Below are positions 56,892-64,000 of a DNA stretch of 64,000 nucleotides, piece after piece; position 1 is the first letter of the stretch; every line of letters starts with the position of its first letter. Where the stretch lies: NCBI RefSeq assembly GCF_947241125.1, contig NZ_OX365700.1:248001-312000 (forward strand). The letters are read 5' to 3'. The translations under genes were made by a program, and so were the position numbers. This DNA is from Nitrospira tepida (GTDB lineage: Bacteria > Nitrospirota > Nitrospiria > Nitrospirales > Nitrospiraceae). The notes under the pieces are model-generated. The model saw only the letters and a program-made list of their open reading frames with translations. It did not search any database and was not told the origin of the DNA.

Positions 56892-57071
56892 ATGCCTACC
56901 CCCAAGCCCTCCTCAGATCGGAAGATGTTCGGGATTCGCCTACCTGATTCCCTGATGAAAGAAATCAAGCACCTGGCCGTCGATGAGGGAAAACCGATGA
57001 ATGAACTCGTTGAGGAAGGGCTAAGGGATTTGATGAAGAAGTACCGGGAAAAGCGGCGCGAGAGCCGCTGA
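56892..57071 (+). CDS. CopG/Arc-like ribbon-helix-helix protein
   Basis: A 59-residue protein: KMFGIRLPDSLMKEIKHLAVDEGKPMNELVEEGLRDLMKKYREK fits the strand-helix-helix fold, with FGIRLP as the DNA-binding strand. AAGG precedes the start at about 10 bases. It diverges from the gene at 56629-56784 and probably shares its operator. It could be an autoregulator of this island. Confidence 0.75.
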   Translation: MPTPKPSSDRKMFGIRLPDSLMKEIKHLAVDEGKPMNELVEEGLRDLMKKYREKRRESR

Positions 57072-57113
57072 GGAGTTAGAGAAGAAGGGGCTGCTGCCGA
57101 AGGGAAAGTAGGG

Positions 57114-57776
57114 ATGGACTGGAATACGTTCGTCACCACCCTCACAGCTACCGGTTTTGCTTCCGCTGCCTTTGTATTTCTCGCCAAGTTCTTATCGAAG
57201 CATCTCTTGTCCATGGATCTCGAACGTTTCAAGGCCGACCTGAAATCGATTAATGAGAAAGAACTGGAGCGGCTTCGGGCGGACCTTCGAATCGCCGCCT
57301 TCCAGCAGGAAACCACCTTTGCAAAACTCCATGAGAAGCGGGCGGAGGCTATTGCCGAGTTGTATGCCAAGTTGGTTGATGCCCATTCTGCTATTAGGAT
57401 CGCCTTAATATATGGGAAGGGTGGACAGCCTGATTACTATCGGGAGGCACTGTCTAAATTCAGGGCGTTCGAAGATTATTTCGAGCCTCGTAAAATCTAC
57501 TTTCCAGACGGTTTGTGCGACCTAATAGAACAGTTGGTTATTAAGTTGGGACTTCTTCAACGCTTCGCAGGAGAGAGAGCACCGGACGACTTAACACAAG
57601 GGATACAGGACCCAAAAGGTTTTGGGGCCAAAATATTAGAGCTGGACGAGCCGGTTAAACAGATTCGACATGAAATAGAACATTCTTTTCGAAACATCCT
57701 TGGCATCACAGAACACCAGCCGGTGGCCAAGCTGGCGGAATTGGAAAAACGGGGGATCTTGCCGAAGGGACGATAG
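57114..57776 (+). CDS. Hypothetical membrane-anchored helical protein
   Basis: A 220-residue protein. An N-terminal hydrophobic helix (FASAAFVFLAKFL, residues 15-30) is followed by a coiled-coil rich in Glu/Lys/Leu (about 35-85) and a helical domain. The end reads LAELEKRGILPKGR; remnants of the same ending occur at 57074-57112 and 58094-58132. AGTAGGG precedes the start. Function unknown; the layout is common in island-encoded defence or membrane-stress proteins, but I cannot assign it. Confidence 0.6.
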   Translation: MDWNTFVTTLTATGFASAAFVFLAKFLSKHLLSMDLERFKADLKSINEKELERLRADLRIAAFQQETTFAKLHEKRAEAIAELYAKLVDAHSAIRIALIYGKGGQPDYYREALSKFRAFEDYFEPRKIYFPDGLCDLIEQLVIKLGLLQRFAGERAPDDLTQGIQDPKGFGAKILELDEPVKQIRHEIEHSFRNILGITEHQPVAKLAELEKRGILPKGR

Positions 57777-57784
57777 GAGGAGCC

Positions 57785-58057
57785 ATGCCGTTGCAAAAAG
57801 ATACTCAGTACGAGAAAGCGGTTCTGGAATACCATAACCATCCAGACGGGCGTAGCGACGAGGAATTCAGGCGCTGGGAGTTGGCAGAATCCCAGAAGAC
57901 AAAGGATATGTCTCATGGCTATGAGCTTGCCCGTAAACGACTTGAGGATCAGAAGTGTATTGAGCCGAGAAGCGGCCGATACTACTTGGCCGAGATGGGC
58001 CGAACAAGACTCGAAGAATTGAAGGCCATCGATCAAGACCCGAATCTGAGAACCTGA
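57785..58057 (+). CDS. Hypothetical small protein, possibly winged-helix
   Basis: A 90-residue soluble protein. Residues 45-85 (LARKRLEDQKCIEPRSGRYYLAEMGRTRLEEL) resemble the recognition helix and wing of small winged-helix proteins. AGGAGGAGCC precedes the start. It follows the preceding gene by 8 bases and is likely co-translated. Confidence 0.6.
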   Translation: MPLQKDTQYEKAVLEYHNHPDGRSDEEFRRWELAESQKTKDMSHGYELARKRLEDQKCIEPRSGRYYLAEMGRTRLEELKAIDQDPNLRT

Positions 58058-58183
58058 GGAAGGCAGGACCTCCGCCCGGCGGAAGCGTAGCTGGTGGAGC
58101 TGGAGTGGTGGGGGATCTTGCCGAAGGTGTAGTAGGAACGAACTGCGCCTCACTTGAGCCCAATGAAGGGGAAGGAACAGCCT

Positions 58184-58645
58184 ATGGCAGAGGAAATGCG
58201 CACACCAGATGAATTCGGTCCCTACCTCAACGCGGCCTTTATCTGTGAAAAGGTCTTACGAGAGCAGGACGGGGTCATGTCAGCGATCCGTATCATCGAC
58301 CGAGTCACGCATGCGGCACCCGGCCCTGATGTGATGGAGCCATTTCCTTATCGTTTTGCGTTGGTCCTGAATTTCAAGTCGGGTGAGGCGCTCGGGACCT
58401 ATCAAATCAGTATTCAGCCCATAAAGCCGAACAATGAGAAGTTGCAAGCGGCTGTATATCCTGTGAACTTTGAGTCACCAGGAGACAGAGGAGTAGGGAT
58501 CTGCGCTGACATGCAGATACTGTTCGATGTGCCGGGGCTCTGGTGGTTTGATATCTATCTGTCAGGAGAGGGAAGGGTGCGGCGCGTCTCGCGCATCCCG
58601 TTCAGGATTATTTACCTGCCCCAGCCTGTGAAAATGAGTGGCTAA
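58184..58645 (+). CDS. Hypothetical protein, DUF6941-like
   Basis: A 153-residue beta-rich protein: NAAFICEKVLREQDGVMSAIRIIDRVTH, then strands including FALVLNFKSGEALGTYQISI and VPGLWWFDIYLSGEG. This order resembles DUF6941, a family often found on mobile elements. I chose the ATG at 58184 with AAGGAAC upstream. Its 3' end overlaps by 38 bases the convergent gene at 58608. Confidence 0.6.
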   Translation: MAEEMRTPDEFGPYLNAAFICEKVLREQDGVMSAIRIIDRVTHAAPGPDVMEPFPYRFALVLNFKSGEALGTYQISIQPIKPNNEKLQAAVYPVNFESPGDRGVGICADMQILFDVPGLWWFDIYLSGEGRVRRVSRIPFRIIYLPQPVKMSG

Positions 58646-58982
58646 CGCGAAAGTAGATGGTTGGTGCCAGGATCATCGGTTCCGTGTGGATGACCGTATT
58701 CCCTGAGGCACTTGAGTTGAACTCGGCAGGAAGACCTTTCTCGATTAACAGTGCGTAGACGCTATCCCGAAATTGATCCTCGCTGAGTAACTGCTCCCCT
58801 TTTTCAATGAGGAGTGCGTCAACCTGGTTGGCGATTTCGATGGCTTTATGATCTCCGGAGTCAAGGATGTCCTGCAGGTTGCCCACAAGCCACTCCTCCA
58901 ACTCGGAAGCTGATCGCTCCCTGCTGAGGTACTGGATAATCTCCTGAGTTAAGGCTGAGGTTTGGAGGAGTTCAGAAATCAT
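58608..58982 (-). CDS. Hypothetical helical protein
   Basis: A 124-residue protein, largely helical (MISELLQTSALTQEIIQYLSRERSASELEEWLVG), with the repeated phrase ALLIEKG at two places. AGGAGGC lies 5 bases before the ATG. It converges with the DUF6941-like gene. Not recognised. Confidence 0.55.
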   Translation of the reverse strand: MISELLQTSALTQEIIQYLSRERSASELEEWLVGNLQDILDSGDHKAIEIANQVDALLIEKGEQLLSEDQFRDSVYALLIEKGLPAEFNSSASGNTVIHTEPMILAPTIYFRVSHSFSQAGAGK

Positions 58983-58983
58983 A

Positions 58984-59301
58984 ATGCCTCCTGAAAGAGT
59001 AAAGCGCGTCCCGCCAGAGACTATACGGACCACTTTCAACAACAGTCAATATCCGAGCATGATCGCCAGGGGGCTTCTTGTGCCCCAAATAATCAAGGAC
59101 AGAGTACTGCAAAATCCGAGCCTTCGCGGGCAACCTGAGGGAACCCGGAGCCAGATTATACGATACCTTGATCTTGGCGGGCAGTGGGTCGTCGAGATTC
59201 ACCAATACCTACGGCCAGATGGATCGCTTGGGGCGAGCAGGAAACCTGATCCTAAGCGACTTCGAATCGCCGGAACCATTCTCATCTCAACAGAGAAATA
59301 G
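58984..59301 (+). CDS. Possible CDS or fragment with conserved-looking C-terminus
   Basis: The frame encodes MIARGLLVPQIIKDRVLQNPSL, then GQWVVEIHQYLRPDGSLGASRKPDPKRL, which looks like a real conserved protein end. No good ribosome site is found before any ATG, and a minus-strand frame overlaps it, so it may be a 5'-truncated gene. If intact it would be about 80-105 residues. Confidence 0.45.
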   Translation: MPPERVKRVPPETIRTTFNNSQYPSMIARGLLVPQIIKDRVLQNPSLRGQPEGTRSQIIRYLDLGGQWVVEIHQYLRPDGSLGASRKPDPKRLRIAGTILISTEK

Positions 59302-59868
59302 GAGCATTGTTCACTGTGGATTTTTGCCCACACTGGTCAAATCTTGTCACGTGAGACCACTTGTCTCTACCGCGGAACATGATCATATCGCAGTGATGAC
59401 TGGACACTCGACTGCATTCTCGTGATCGGGGACTCTGTTGATCGGAGAACTCCATCGCTAAAGCATACCTTCGTGTTCAGAAGACCCCACACGCAGAGCT
59501 GAGAGAAACGAGCAAAACGGATACTTCCAAAAAATCCTCGCCCCCCCGCTCAGCCCTTCTGATGGGCTCTTCCCAGGCCCGCAGGATCTTCGCGCCAGGG
59601 CCGCCGGCACGAGGCCCGTCACTCGCGGCCCTCTCCTCCAAAGAAAACCCTCACTTCGCCGATTGTCATGGTTGGGGCGACGGTCGGATTGACGACCTCA
59701 CCCGCTGTCGGTCAACAAGACGCCATAGCCCTGTGATGGGAAAGAGGGCAGGACCTCCGCCCCGCGGAAGGCCCCGCCCTGTGCGGAAGTCGCGGGCCTG
59801 CCACGAGAATCAGAGAACCGGCCAGGCCGGCGCAGCCGACGATCGGGCTCAGCCCGATCTGCTTGGCG
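59302..59868. other. Non-coding stretch, with the likely 5' side of a BACON-like gene at its end
   Basis: Most of this region has no coding character. Its last 40 bases read in frame PTIGLSPICLA, which continues, after the target duplication, into the BACON-like domain interrupted by IS21 copy 2. No start codon for that gene can be set, so the gene may be truncated here too. Confidence 0.45.
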
Positions 59869-59932
59869 TTCAGCGGTGTCAAGGGTCACCCAAATTTCCC
59901 CAGTTATGGTCATCGAAAACTCCCCACCCTGG

Positions 59933-60715
59933 TTACGTGGTCGTGGCGGCTTCTTCGACGCGCACCAAACCGGCTTTAAGTTTCTCCTTGAGCCGGTACG
60001 AATGACCACGGATATTGATGGTGATGGCGTGGTGCAGGACCCGATCCAGGATCGCGGTCGCCAGCACCCGGTCCCCGAAGACCTCCCCCCAGGCCCCGAA
60101 ACTCTGGTTACTGGTGAGAATCATCGGCCCCTTCTCGTAGCGACGCGAGATGAGTTGGAAAAACAAGTTGGCCCCGGTGCGGTCAATGGGCAGATAGCCG
60201 ATCTCATCGATGATCAGTAACCGCGGGATCGTGTAGAGCTTCAGCTTGTCCTCCAGCCGATTCTCCGTCAGGGCTCGAGTCAGTGTGGCGATCATGGCGG
60301 CGGCCGTCGTGAACAACACCCGATAGCCTCGCTCGATCGCTTTGAGCCCCAGCCCGATGGCCAGGTGGCTTTTGCCGACCCCGGGCGGCCCCAAGATCAC
60401 GAGATTCTCGCCGTGCTCGATGAAGTGGCAGGTGGCCACTTGCTGGATCTGCTTCTTATCCAGCGACGGCTGGTAGGCGAAGTCGAAGACCTCCAGACTC
60501 TTCACAAACGGAAACCGCGCGAGACTGGTGCGCATCGTAATGTTCTTCTCCGCTTTGGCGGTCACTTCTTCACTGAGGACCTGATCGAGGAAGTCCGCAT
60601 ACGACAGGTCCTTGGCCGCCGCCTCCTGTAAGAGGGCGTCGAGCCGCTCGCGGCTCTTCAGGAGCCGCAGCCGCGTCAGCTGTTCACGGAGCCGTTCCAG
60701 TTGCGCCGGGTTCAT
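59933..60715 (-). CDS. istB: IS21 ATP-binding helper protein IstB, copy 2
   Basis: Identical in translation to the copy at 53548-54330, with intact Walker A (GPPGVGKSH) and Walker B (IIDEIGYLP). The start overlaps the istA stop by ATGA. Both copies should be functional. Confidence 0.95.
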   Translation of the reverse strand: MNPAQLERLREQLTRLRLLKSRERLDALLQEAAAKDLSYADFLDQVLSEEVTAKAEKNITMRTSLARFPFVKSLEVFDFAYQPSLDKKQIQQVATCHFIEHGENLVILGPPGVGKSHLAIGLGLKAIERGYRVLFTTAAAMIATLTRALTENRLEDKLKLYTIPRLLIIDEIGYLPIDRTGANLFFQLISRRYEKGPMILTSNQSFGAWGEVFGDRVLATAILDRVLHHAITINIRGHSYRLKEKLKAGLVRVEEAATTT

Positions 60716-61980
60716 GGCTGCACCTCGTGCGCCGCCGCGCTCCCGCACACCGCCTCGTAGCACGCCAGATCCCGCACTTCGACCTCCGGGACCGCACCGG
60801 GGTGAGTGGCCAGTTCGCTCAGGGTTGACCGGCGCTGGCGCGCAATGCGGGCACTGGCGCCGGGGCCGTGCTCCGGCAGAATGCGGAATTGGTGGCGGCC
60901 GGGTAACACGGGATGGGTGGCCACCTCGCGGTCGCGATGGAAGATATGGATGGTGTCGCCCCGCCGTTGCGCCTCAACCCGTTGCCCAATCAGGCGGAAG
61001 GGCACGGAATACCGATTCGTGTCGAAGCTGACCAGATAGTCTTCAGCCACGATCCGCGAGACCCGCGCCTCCTGCTGGAAGCCGCGCTGGCCCGCCAGTG
61101 GCACGAGGTGCTCGCGTTCTCGCTCAAACCGCGCGATCGGTCGCTCATGAGTCGTGCCGTGCAGGCGCTGGTCGGCGATCGTCACGTTCCATTCGTCGAG
61201 CTGGGCCTGGAAGTCCACCACGTCGACAAACGTCCGCCCGGGCAGAAAGTTCCGCTTCACATACTTCACGCCCGATTCCACTTTGCCTTTGGTCTGCGCC
61301 CGGTAGGGCCGACACACGCGGGGCTCAAAGCCCCAATAGTCGGCAAAGGCTTTGAACGTGGGATTCCAGAGGCGTCGGCCGGTCTCATCCGCATAGCACA
61401 CGGTGCGCGGACGATCATAGAGATGCTCGCGGGTGTGCCCGCCGAAATGGGCAAAGGCCCGTTCATGGGCCTCCAGAAATTGCGCCAGGCGCTCATCGGC
61501 ACACGCGTGATAGAAGCCGCGGCGACTGAACCCTAAGGTGAGCACGAACACGTGCACCACGACGGGACCGGTGCGGAAGGGCACGGTGGCCTGGCCCCAA
61601 TCAATCTGACTTTGCTGCCCCGGCGGGGTCTCAAAGCGGAGGAGGGCCCGCTCCGCTTGCAGCTGGACCTCGCGCAGCGGCGCCACACACCGCTTCACCG
61701 TCTCATAACTGCCGGTGTAGCTCCGGCTCGCCCGCAGTTCCTGGTAGAGAATCCGCGCCGAGTACCCCACCTGCGGGGCGCGGGTCCGCACAAAGTCGGC
61801 ATGGGCGGTGAGCAGCGTCTCCGCCACCGCTGCCCGGCGATAGGGGTGCCACGTCGTCTGCCGCAGACTGCGCCGGACCGTCTTGCGATCCAGATCCAAC
61901 CGCCGCCCAATCGCTGAAATGGACACCCGCTCCTCGTGAAACAACCGTCGAATCTCCGCCCATCGCTCCTGATCCACCAT
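60712..61980 (-). CDS. istA: IS21 transposase IstA, copy 2
   Basis: Identical in translation to the copy at 54327-55595, with the same GGGGAGG ribosome site and ATG. It has a helix-turn-helix N-terminus and a DDE core. It appears intact. Confidence 0.94.
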   Translation of the reverse strand: MVDQERWAEIRRLFHEERVSISAIGRRLDLDRKTVRRSLRQTTWHPYRRAAVAETLLTAHADFVRTRAPQVGYSARILYQELRASRSYTGSYETVKRCVAPLREVQLQAERALLRFETPPGQQSQIDWGQATVPFRTGPVVVHVFVLTLGFSRRGFYHACADERLAQFLEAHERAFAHFGGHTREHLYDRPRTVCYADETGRRLWNPTFKAFADYWGFEPRVCRPYRAQTKGKVESGVKYVKRNFLPGRTFVDVVDFQAQLDEWNVTIADQRLHGTTHERPIARFEREREHLVPLAGQRGFQQEARVSRIVAEDYLVSFDTNRYSVPFRLIGQRVEAQRRGDTIHIFHRDREVATHPVLPGRHQFRILPEHGPGASARIARQRRSTLSELATHPGAVPEVEVRDLACYEAVCGSAAAHEVQP

Positions 61981-62124
61981 GCATGCCTCCCCAGATTGGT
62001 CCCCCTGGGCACGCATGATCGCCGACGCTCCCGTCTCGTCAAGTCCCATCTCCCTCCTCCTTCAGTTAGGAGGGTGGGGAAAATTCAATGACCACACCTG
62101 GGGATTATTGGATGACCGCTGACA

Positions 62125-62349
62125 TTCAGCGGGACCACCGGCGGAAGTAACCCCGCATCCAAGACCATCACAGTCACGAACCCGGGGACCGGGACCCTCA
62201 CCTGGGCCGTCGTGGACAATGCGAACTGGCTCACCGCCACGCAATGCGGCAGCACCATCACGGCGGCCGTTAACCTCTCCAGGGTGGCAGACGGGACCTA
62301 CAATGGAGTGATCACCGTCTCGGCCGCCAGCGCAACCAATACCCCATAG
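62125..62349 (+). pseudogene. BACON-like domain fragment, interrupted by IS21 copy 2
   Basis: This frame reads FSGTTGGSNPASKTITVTN, then WAVVDNANWLTATQCGS... to VSAASATNTP and a stop. It matches a BACON or Ig-like domain of surface proteins (SxTFSGTxGG, NWLT). The upstream part continues on the left of the element (ending ICLA before TTCAGCGG). Together they encoded the C-terminus of an exported, probably surface-bound protein. The element separates the domain from any start. Confidence 0.65.
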
Positions 62350-62439
62350 GCGACTCCCGTGACTTCGACGGTACCCGCGTCTGCTTAACAACCAATAGGA
62401 TGGATCACGTTCTGGTGAAACGCAGAGCGAGGTTCGTCC

Positions 62440-62545
62440 CGTGACAAGGGCAAACCGCCTGTAAAGGCGGGACGCAAAGCTAAGAGACCTCATCGGAACC
62501 TAGAAGAGACCCGACGGTCAGTCTGGCTGCCACGCTGGCTCGATG
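62440..62545 (+). promoter_or_regulatory. Cyclic di-GMP-I (GEMM) riboswitch
   Basis: The characteristic GEMM core is present: ACAAGGGCAAACC, a GTAA tetraloop closed by GCCT/AGGC, then GGGACGCAAAGC. A second hairpin region with GACGGTCAG and GGCTGCC completes the aptamer. It lies about 90 bases upstream of the broken fibronectin-III gene, which has its own AAGGAGG site. Class I riboswitches commonly control surface or adhesion proteins. Whether it turns expression on or off cannot be read from the sequence. Confidence 0.82.
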
Positions 62546-62638
62546 GGTGACTTCGGTAACCTGCATGTGTCCTTCCCCTGCAGTTACCCAAACGAGCGTG
62601 GTAGCCAGCGCCGGATGTAACCAAGGAGGACCGGAACC

Positions 62639-62935
62639 ATGCCTCGCACAGATCACAGACCCACGCGTTTCACCTTCAGTGAGGTGTTCACACTCTCCCT
62701 GTATGGGCTCGTATTGTGGGTCTACGGCGCGCCCATCGCCATCATCAAGGGGAACGTGACCAGTTACGTGGCGAGCGGGCTACCACGGGGACTACCTACT
62801 TCTTTGTCGTCACCGCGTTCGACAACAACGGCAACGAAAGCTCGTATTCCAACGAGGTAAGCAAGAGCGTGTATTACAAAAAGCACAATCAGGGACGAGA
62901 ATCTGAAAGAGCAGTATTGGTGAGCCGAGATCGAC
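62639..62935 (+). pseudogene. Broken fibronectin type III protein gene
   Basis: The gene starts with AAGGAGGACC before ATG at 62639 and a hydrophobic segment (VFTLSLYGLVLWVYG). It then reads GNVTSYVASGL; from about 62782 the frame shifts by one base and continues TTGTTYFFVVTAFDNNGNESSYSNEV, a fibronectin-III end. The two parts fit as one domain (ASGL-TTGTTYFFVV). Only about 10 residues lie between the membrane segment and the domain remainder, so an internal deletion is also likely. Confidence 0.65.
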
Positions 62936-62952
62936 TGGAAGGAGGAAACTAC

Positions 62953-63180
62953 ATGCCGCAGCGAACCCAAATTCTGTACTTGATGCAGCTTCTGAAAGGT
63001 ATTAGCCCCCTTGGAGTGTTGGCCCTGTTTATACTGATCAATGGCATGGTCCATTTGAAGTTGCTCGGGGTCTGGAGGAACACAGCCGTTGTGGGGCTGC
63101 GATACACCATTATTCTCGGAGTTTTCTTGTTGAATCTCGTAGTCTTAGCGATTCTACTTGTACTAATGTTTCGGCAGTGA
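62953..63180 (+). CDS. Small membrane protein with two helices
   Basis: A 75-residue protein with two hydrophobic segments (ISPLGVLALFILINGMVHL and YTIILGVFLLNLVVLAILLVLMF). AGGAAGGAGGAAAC precedes the ATG at 62953. It is in the same frame as the broken fibronectin gene upstream, so in principle read-through could fuse them. Function unknown. Confidence 0.6.
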   Translation: MPQRTQILYLMQLLKGISPLGVLALFILINGMVHLKLLGVWRNTAVVGLRYTIILGVFLLNLVVLAILLVLMFRQ

Positions 63181-63336
63181 ACAACAAGACTCCAGGGGGA
63201 AAGGCTGTTCCCTGAGGCGATCGGCCAGCGCCTGAACCGTCATCGGCGCATTCCATTCGGCCCGATTGTTCACCAACACGTAGGTCTTGACCGTTCTGCG
63301 GACCGCTTCTTTATACGAGATCCACCGTCTCCTGTC
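63163..63336 (-). pseudogene. C-terminal remnant of a DUF72 protein
   Basis: On the minus strand, codons RRRWISYKEAVRRTVKTYVLVNNRAEWNAPMTVQALADRL and a stop match the C-terminal end of DUF72 (YecE-like) proteins, where TYVxxNNRxExNAPxT is typical. Upstream the frame runs into a stop at 63337-63339, and no body is present. It overlaps the end of the plus-strand membrane gene. Confidence 0.6.
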
Positions 63337-63562
63337 TCATCTGCGACAGTTCTTCGACTATCGCCGTCCTCGTCGCTGACACTATCTAGGCTCAGGGGAT
63401 AGTCTCAGATCCGCAAGTTCCCACGCGCTCGTTCGCCTTCCGATCAAATCCCCCGCTTTCGAGTTACCCTCATCGGGTCTACCAGAGTTCTTGCCAGGCC
63501 TTATCCTTGGAACATGTGCCCGCGGAGCTGGGGGGCGGTGTTGCGTAACCAGGGAGGTGTGC

Positions 63563-63790
63563 ATGAATTGTCCGCGGTGTCAGGGTCTTATGGTAGAAGA
63601 TCATTTCATCGATCTTCAGGAGTCGATGGGGCCGCACTGGGTCACGGTGATGCGCTGTATGAACTGCGGGAATGTCGTGGACCCAGGCATCGCCGTCAAT
63701 CGCCTGTGGGCGGAGACCAGCCGCACCGCGGTCGCGCGGTCTTCCAAGGACGAATCCGTGATCCCGCAGGACGCGAGACAGGCCGCCTAA
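63563..63790 (+). CDS. Small zinc-ribbon protein
   Basis: A 75-residue protein with two CxxC pairs (MNCPRCQG and RCMNCGNV, about 30 residues apart). AGGGAGGTGTGC precedes the ATG at 63563. Similar small proteins are frequent in this window. It may bind zinc; no enzymatic motif is seen. Confidence 0.65.
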   Translation: MNCPRCQGLMVEDHFIDLQESMGPHWVTVMRCMNCGNVVDPGIAVNRLWAETSRTAVARSSKDESVIPQDARQAA

Positions 63791-63857
63791 GCCTACTCGG
63801 ACCAGGGGCGCTCGCAATTTTCTACACGATGGGGGACCAGTGTCACGGAGTGCGGCC

Positions 63858-64000
63858 ATGCCATTCGATGAAGAGACCGAAATCCAGCGCAAGATCTTGC
63901 GCCTGTTGCGGGCGAAGGGCGGGTTGTGGAGCGAAGAGGAGTTCACACATATCGAGGCCGGCCCGCTTGACCTCGCTCGCCACATGGCGATCCTGGTGGA
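63858..64000 (+). CDS. Hypothetical protein, N-terminal part (partial)
   Basis: The frame starts MPFDEETEIQRKILRLLRAKGG and runs past the window's end. GGAG at 63847-63850 is well spaced. The start is helical and charged. Too short to identify. Confidence 0.5.
   Translation, partial: MPFDEETEIQRKILRLLRAKGGLWSEEEFTHIEAGPLDLARHMAILV

Larger units (their letters stand above)
59877..62124 (-). mobile_element. IS21-family element, copy 2 (2248 bp)
   Basis: The same length and ends as copy 1, with identical IstA and IstB translations. It is flanked by the 8-bp direct repeat TTCAGCGG (59869-59876 and 62125-62132), showing that it inserted separately rather than by tandem duplication. It interrupts a gene for a BACON-like domain. 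Confidence 0.95.

Noticed and set aside
58972-59205. A minus-strand gene overlapping 58984-59301
   Set aside because: The plus-strand frame has more protein-like sequence, and the minus frame has no ribosome site.
59562-60005. A plus-strand frame running into IS21 copy 2
   Set aside because: It crosses the element boundary and has no coding character before it.

Overview
The window most likely comes from a Nitrospira-type (Nitrospirota) chemolithoautotroph. This is inferred from gene content, not from a marker search. It carries a complex I subunit, a DabA-type inorganic carbon protein, an isocitrate dehydrogenase suited to a reductive TCA cycle, ferredoxin-oxidoreductase-like subunits, a hydrogenase-4-like membrane complex without nickel ligands, and many small exported or zinc-ribbon proteins.

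Layout. 0-8.2 kb (+ strand): the 3' end of nuoI, a His-rich peptide, dabA, a 210-bp inverted-repeat element, folC, an isocitrate dehydrogenase whose C-terminal domain is a separate gene, and a DUF2294/MpsC-like gene. 8.2-23.4 kb (- strand): a long convergently oriented block with seven subunits of an energy-converting-hydrogenase-related (Ehr-like) complex. Upstream of these lie a cupredoxin-like exported protein, two paralogous CdhB/POR-epsilon-like proteins, a divergent 2-oxoacid:ferredoxin oxidoreductase-like protein and several small proteins. 24-29.3 kb: a two-component NtrC-type system and small zinc-ribbon and helical-repeat proteins. 29.4-42.2 kb: two divergent heavy-metal RND efflux systems, one of divalent-cation (Czc) type and one of Cu/Ag (Cus) type, each led by a small metal-ligand-rich exported protein. 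42.3-51.4 kb: lipoproteins, one frameshifted, a glycogen phosphorylase remnant, a NarL-type two-component system with an unusual Rossmann-domain kinase, nrdR, glyA, rplI and a helicase-like protein without a Walker A motif. A second copy of the 210-bp element lies between nrdR and glyA and is split by an IS110-family element.

51.7-64 kb is accessory DNA. A tRNA-Leu is followed by a tyrosine integrase, a set of very small genes, divergent ribbon-helix-helix genes around a palindrome, and two identical IS21-family elements. Each IS21 copy has a target duplication and each interrupts a recognisable gene. The end of the window contains a cyclic-di-GMP-I riboswitch before a broken fibronectin-III gene, and gene remnants.

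How the genes may work together (inference). DabA, the MpsC-like protein, NuoI and the Ehr-like complex could couple ion gradients to inorganic carbon uptake and low-potential electron supply. Isocitrate dehydrogenase and the oxidoreductase-like subunits would belong to the carbon-fixing TCA branch. The strongest new observation is in the IS110 element: its 179-nt non-coding end contains one segment matching the reconstructed insertion target and another matching the element's own circular junction, which is the signature of a bridge RNA.
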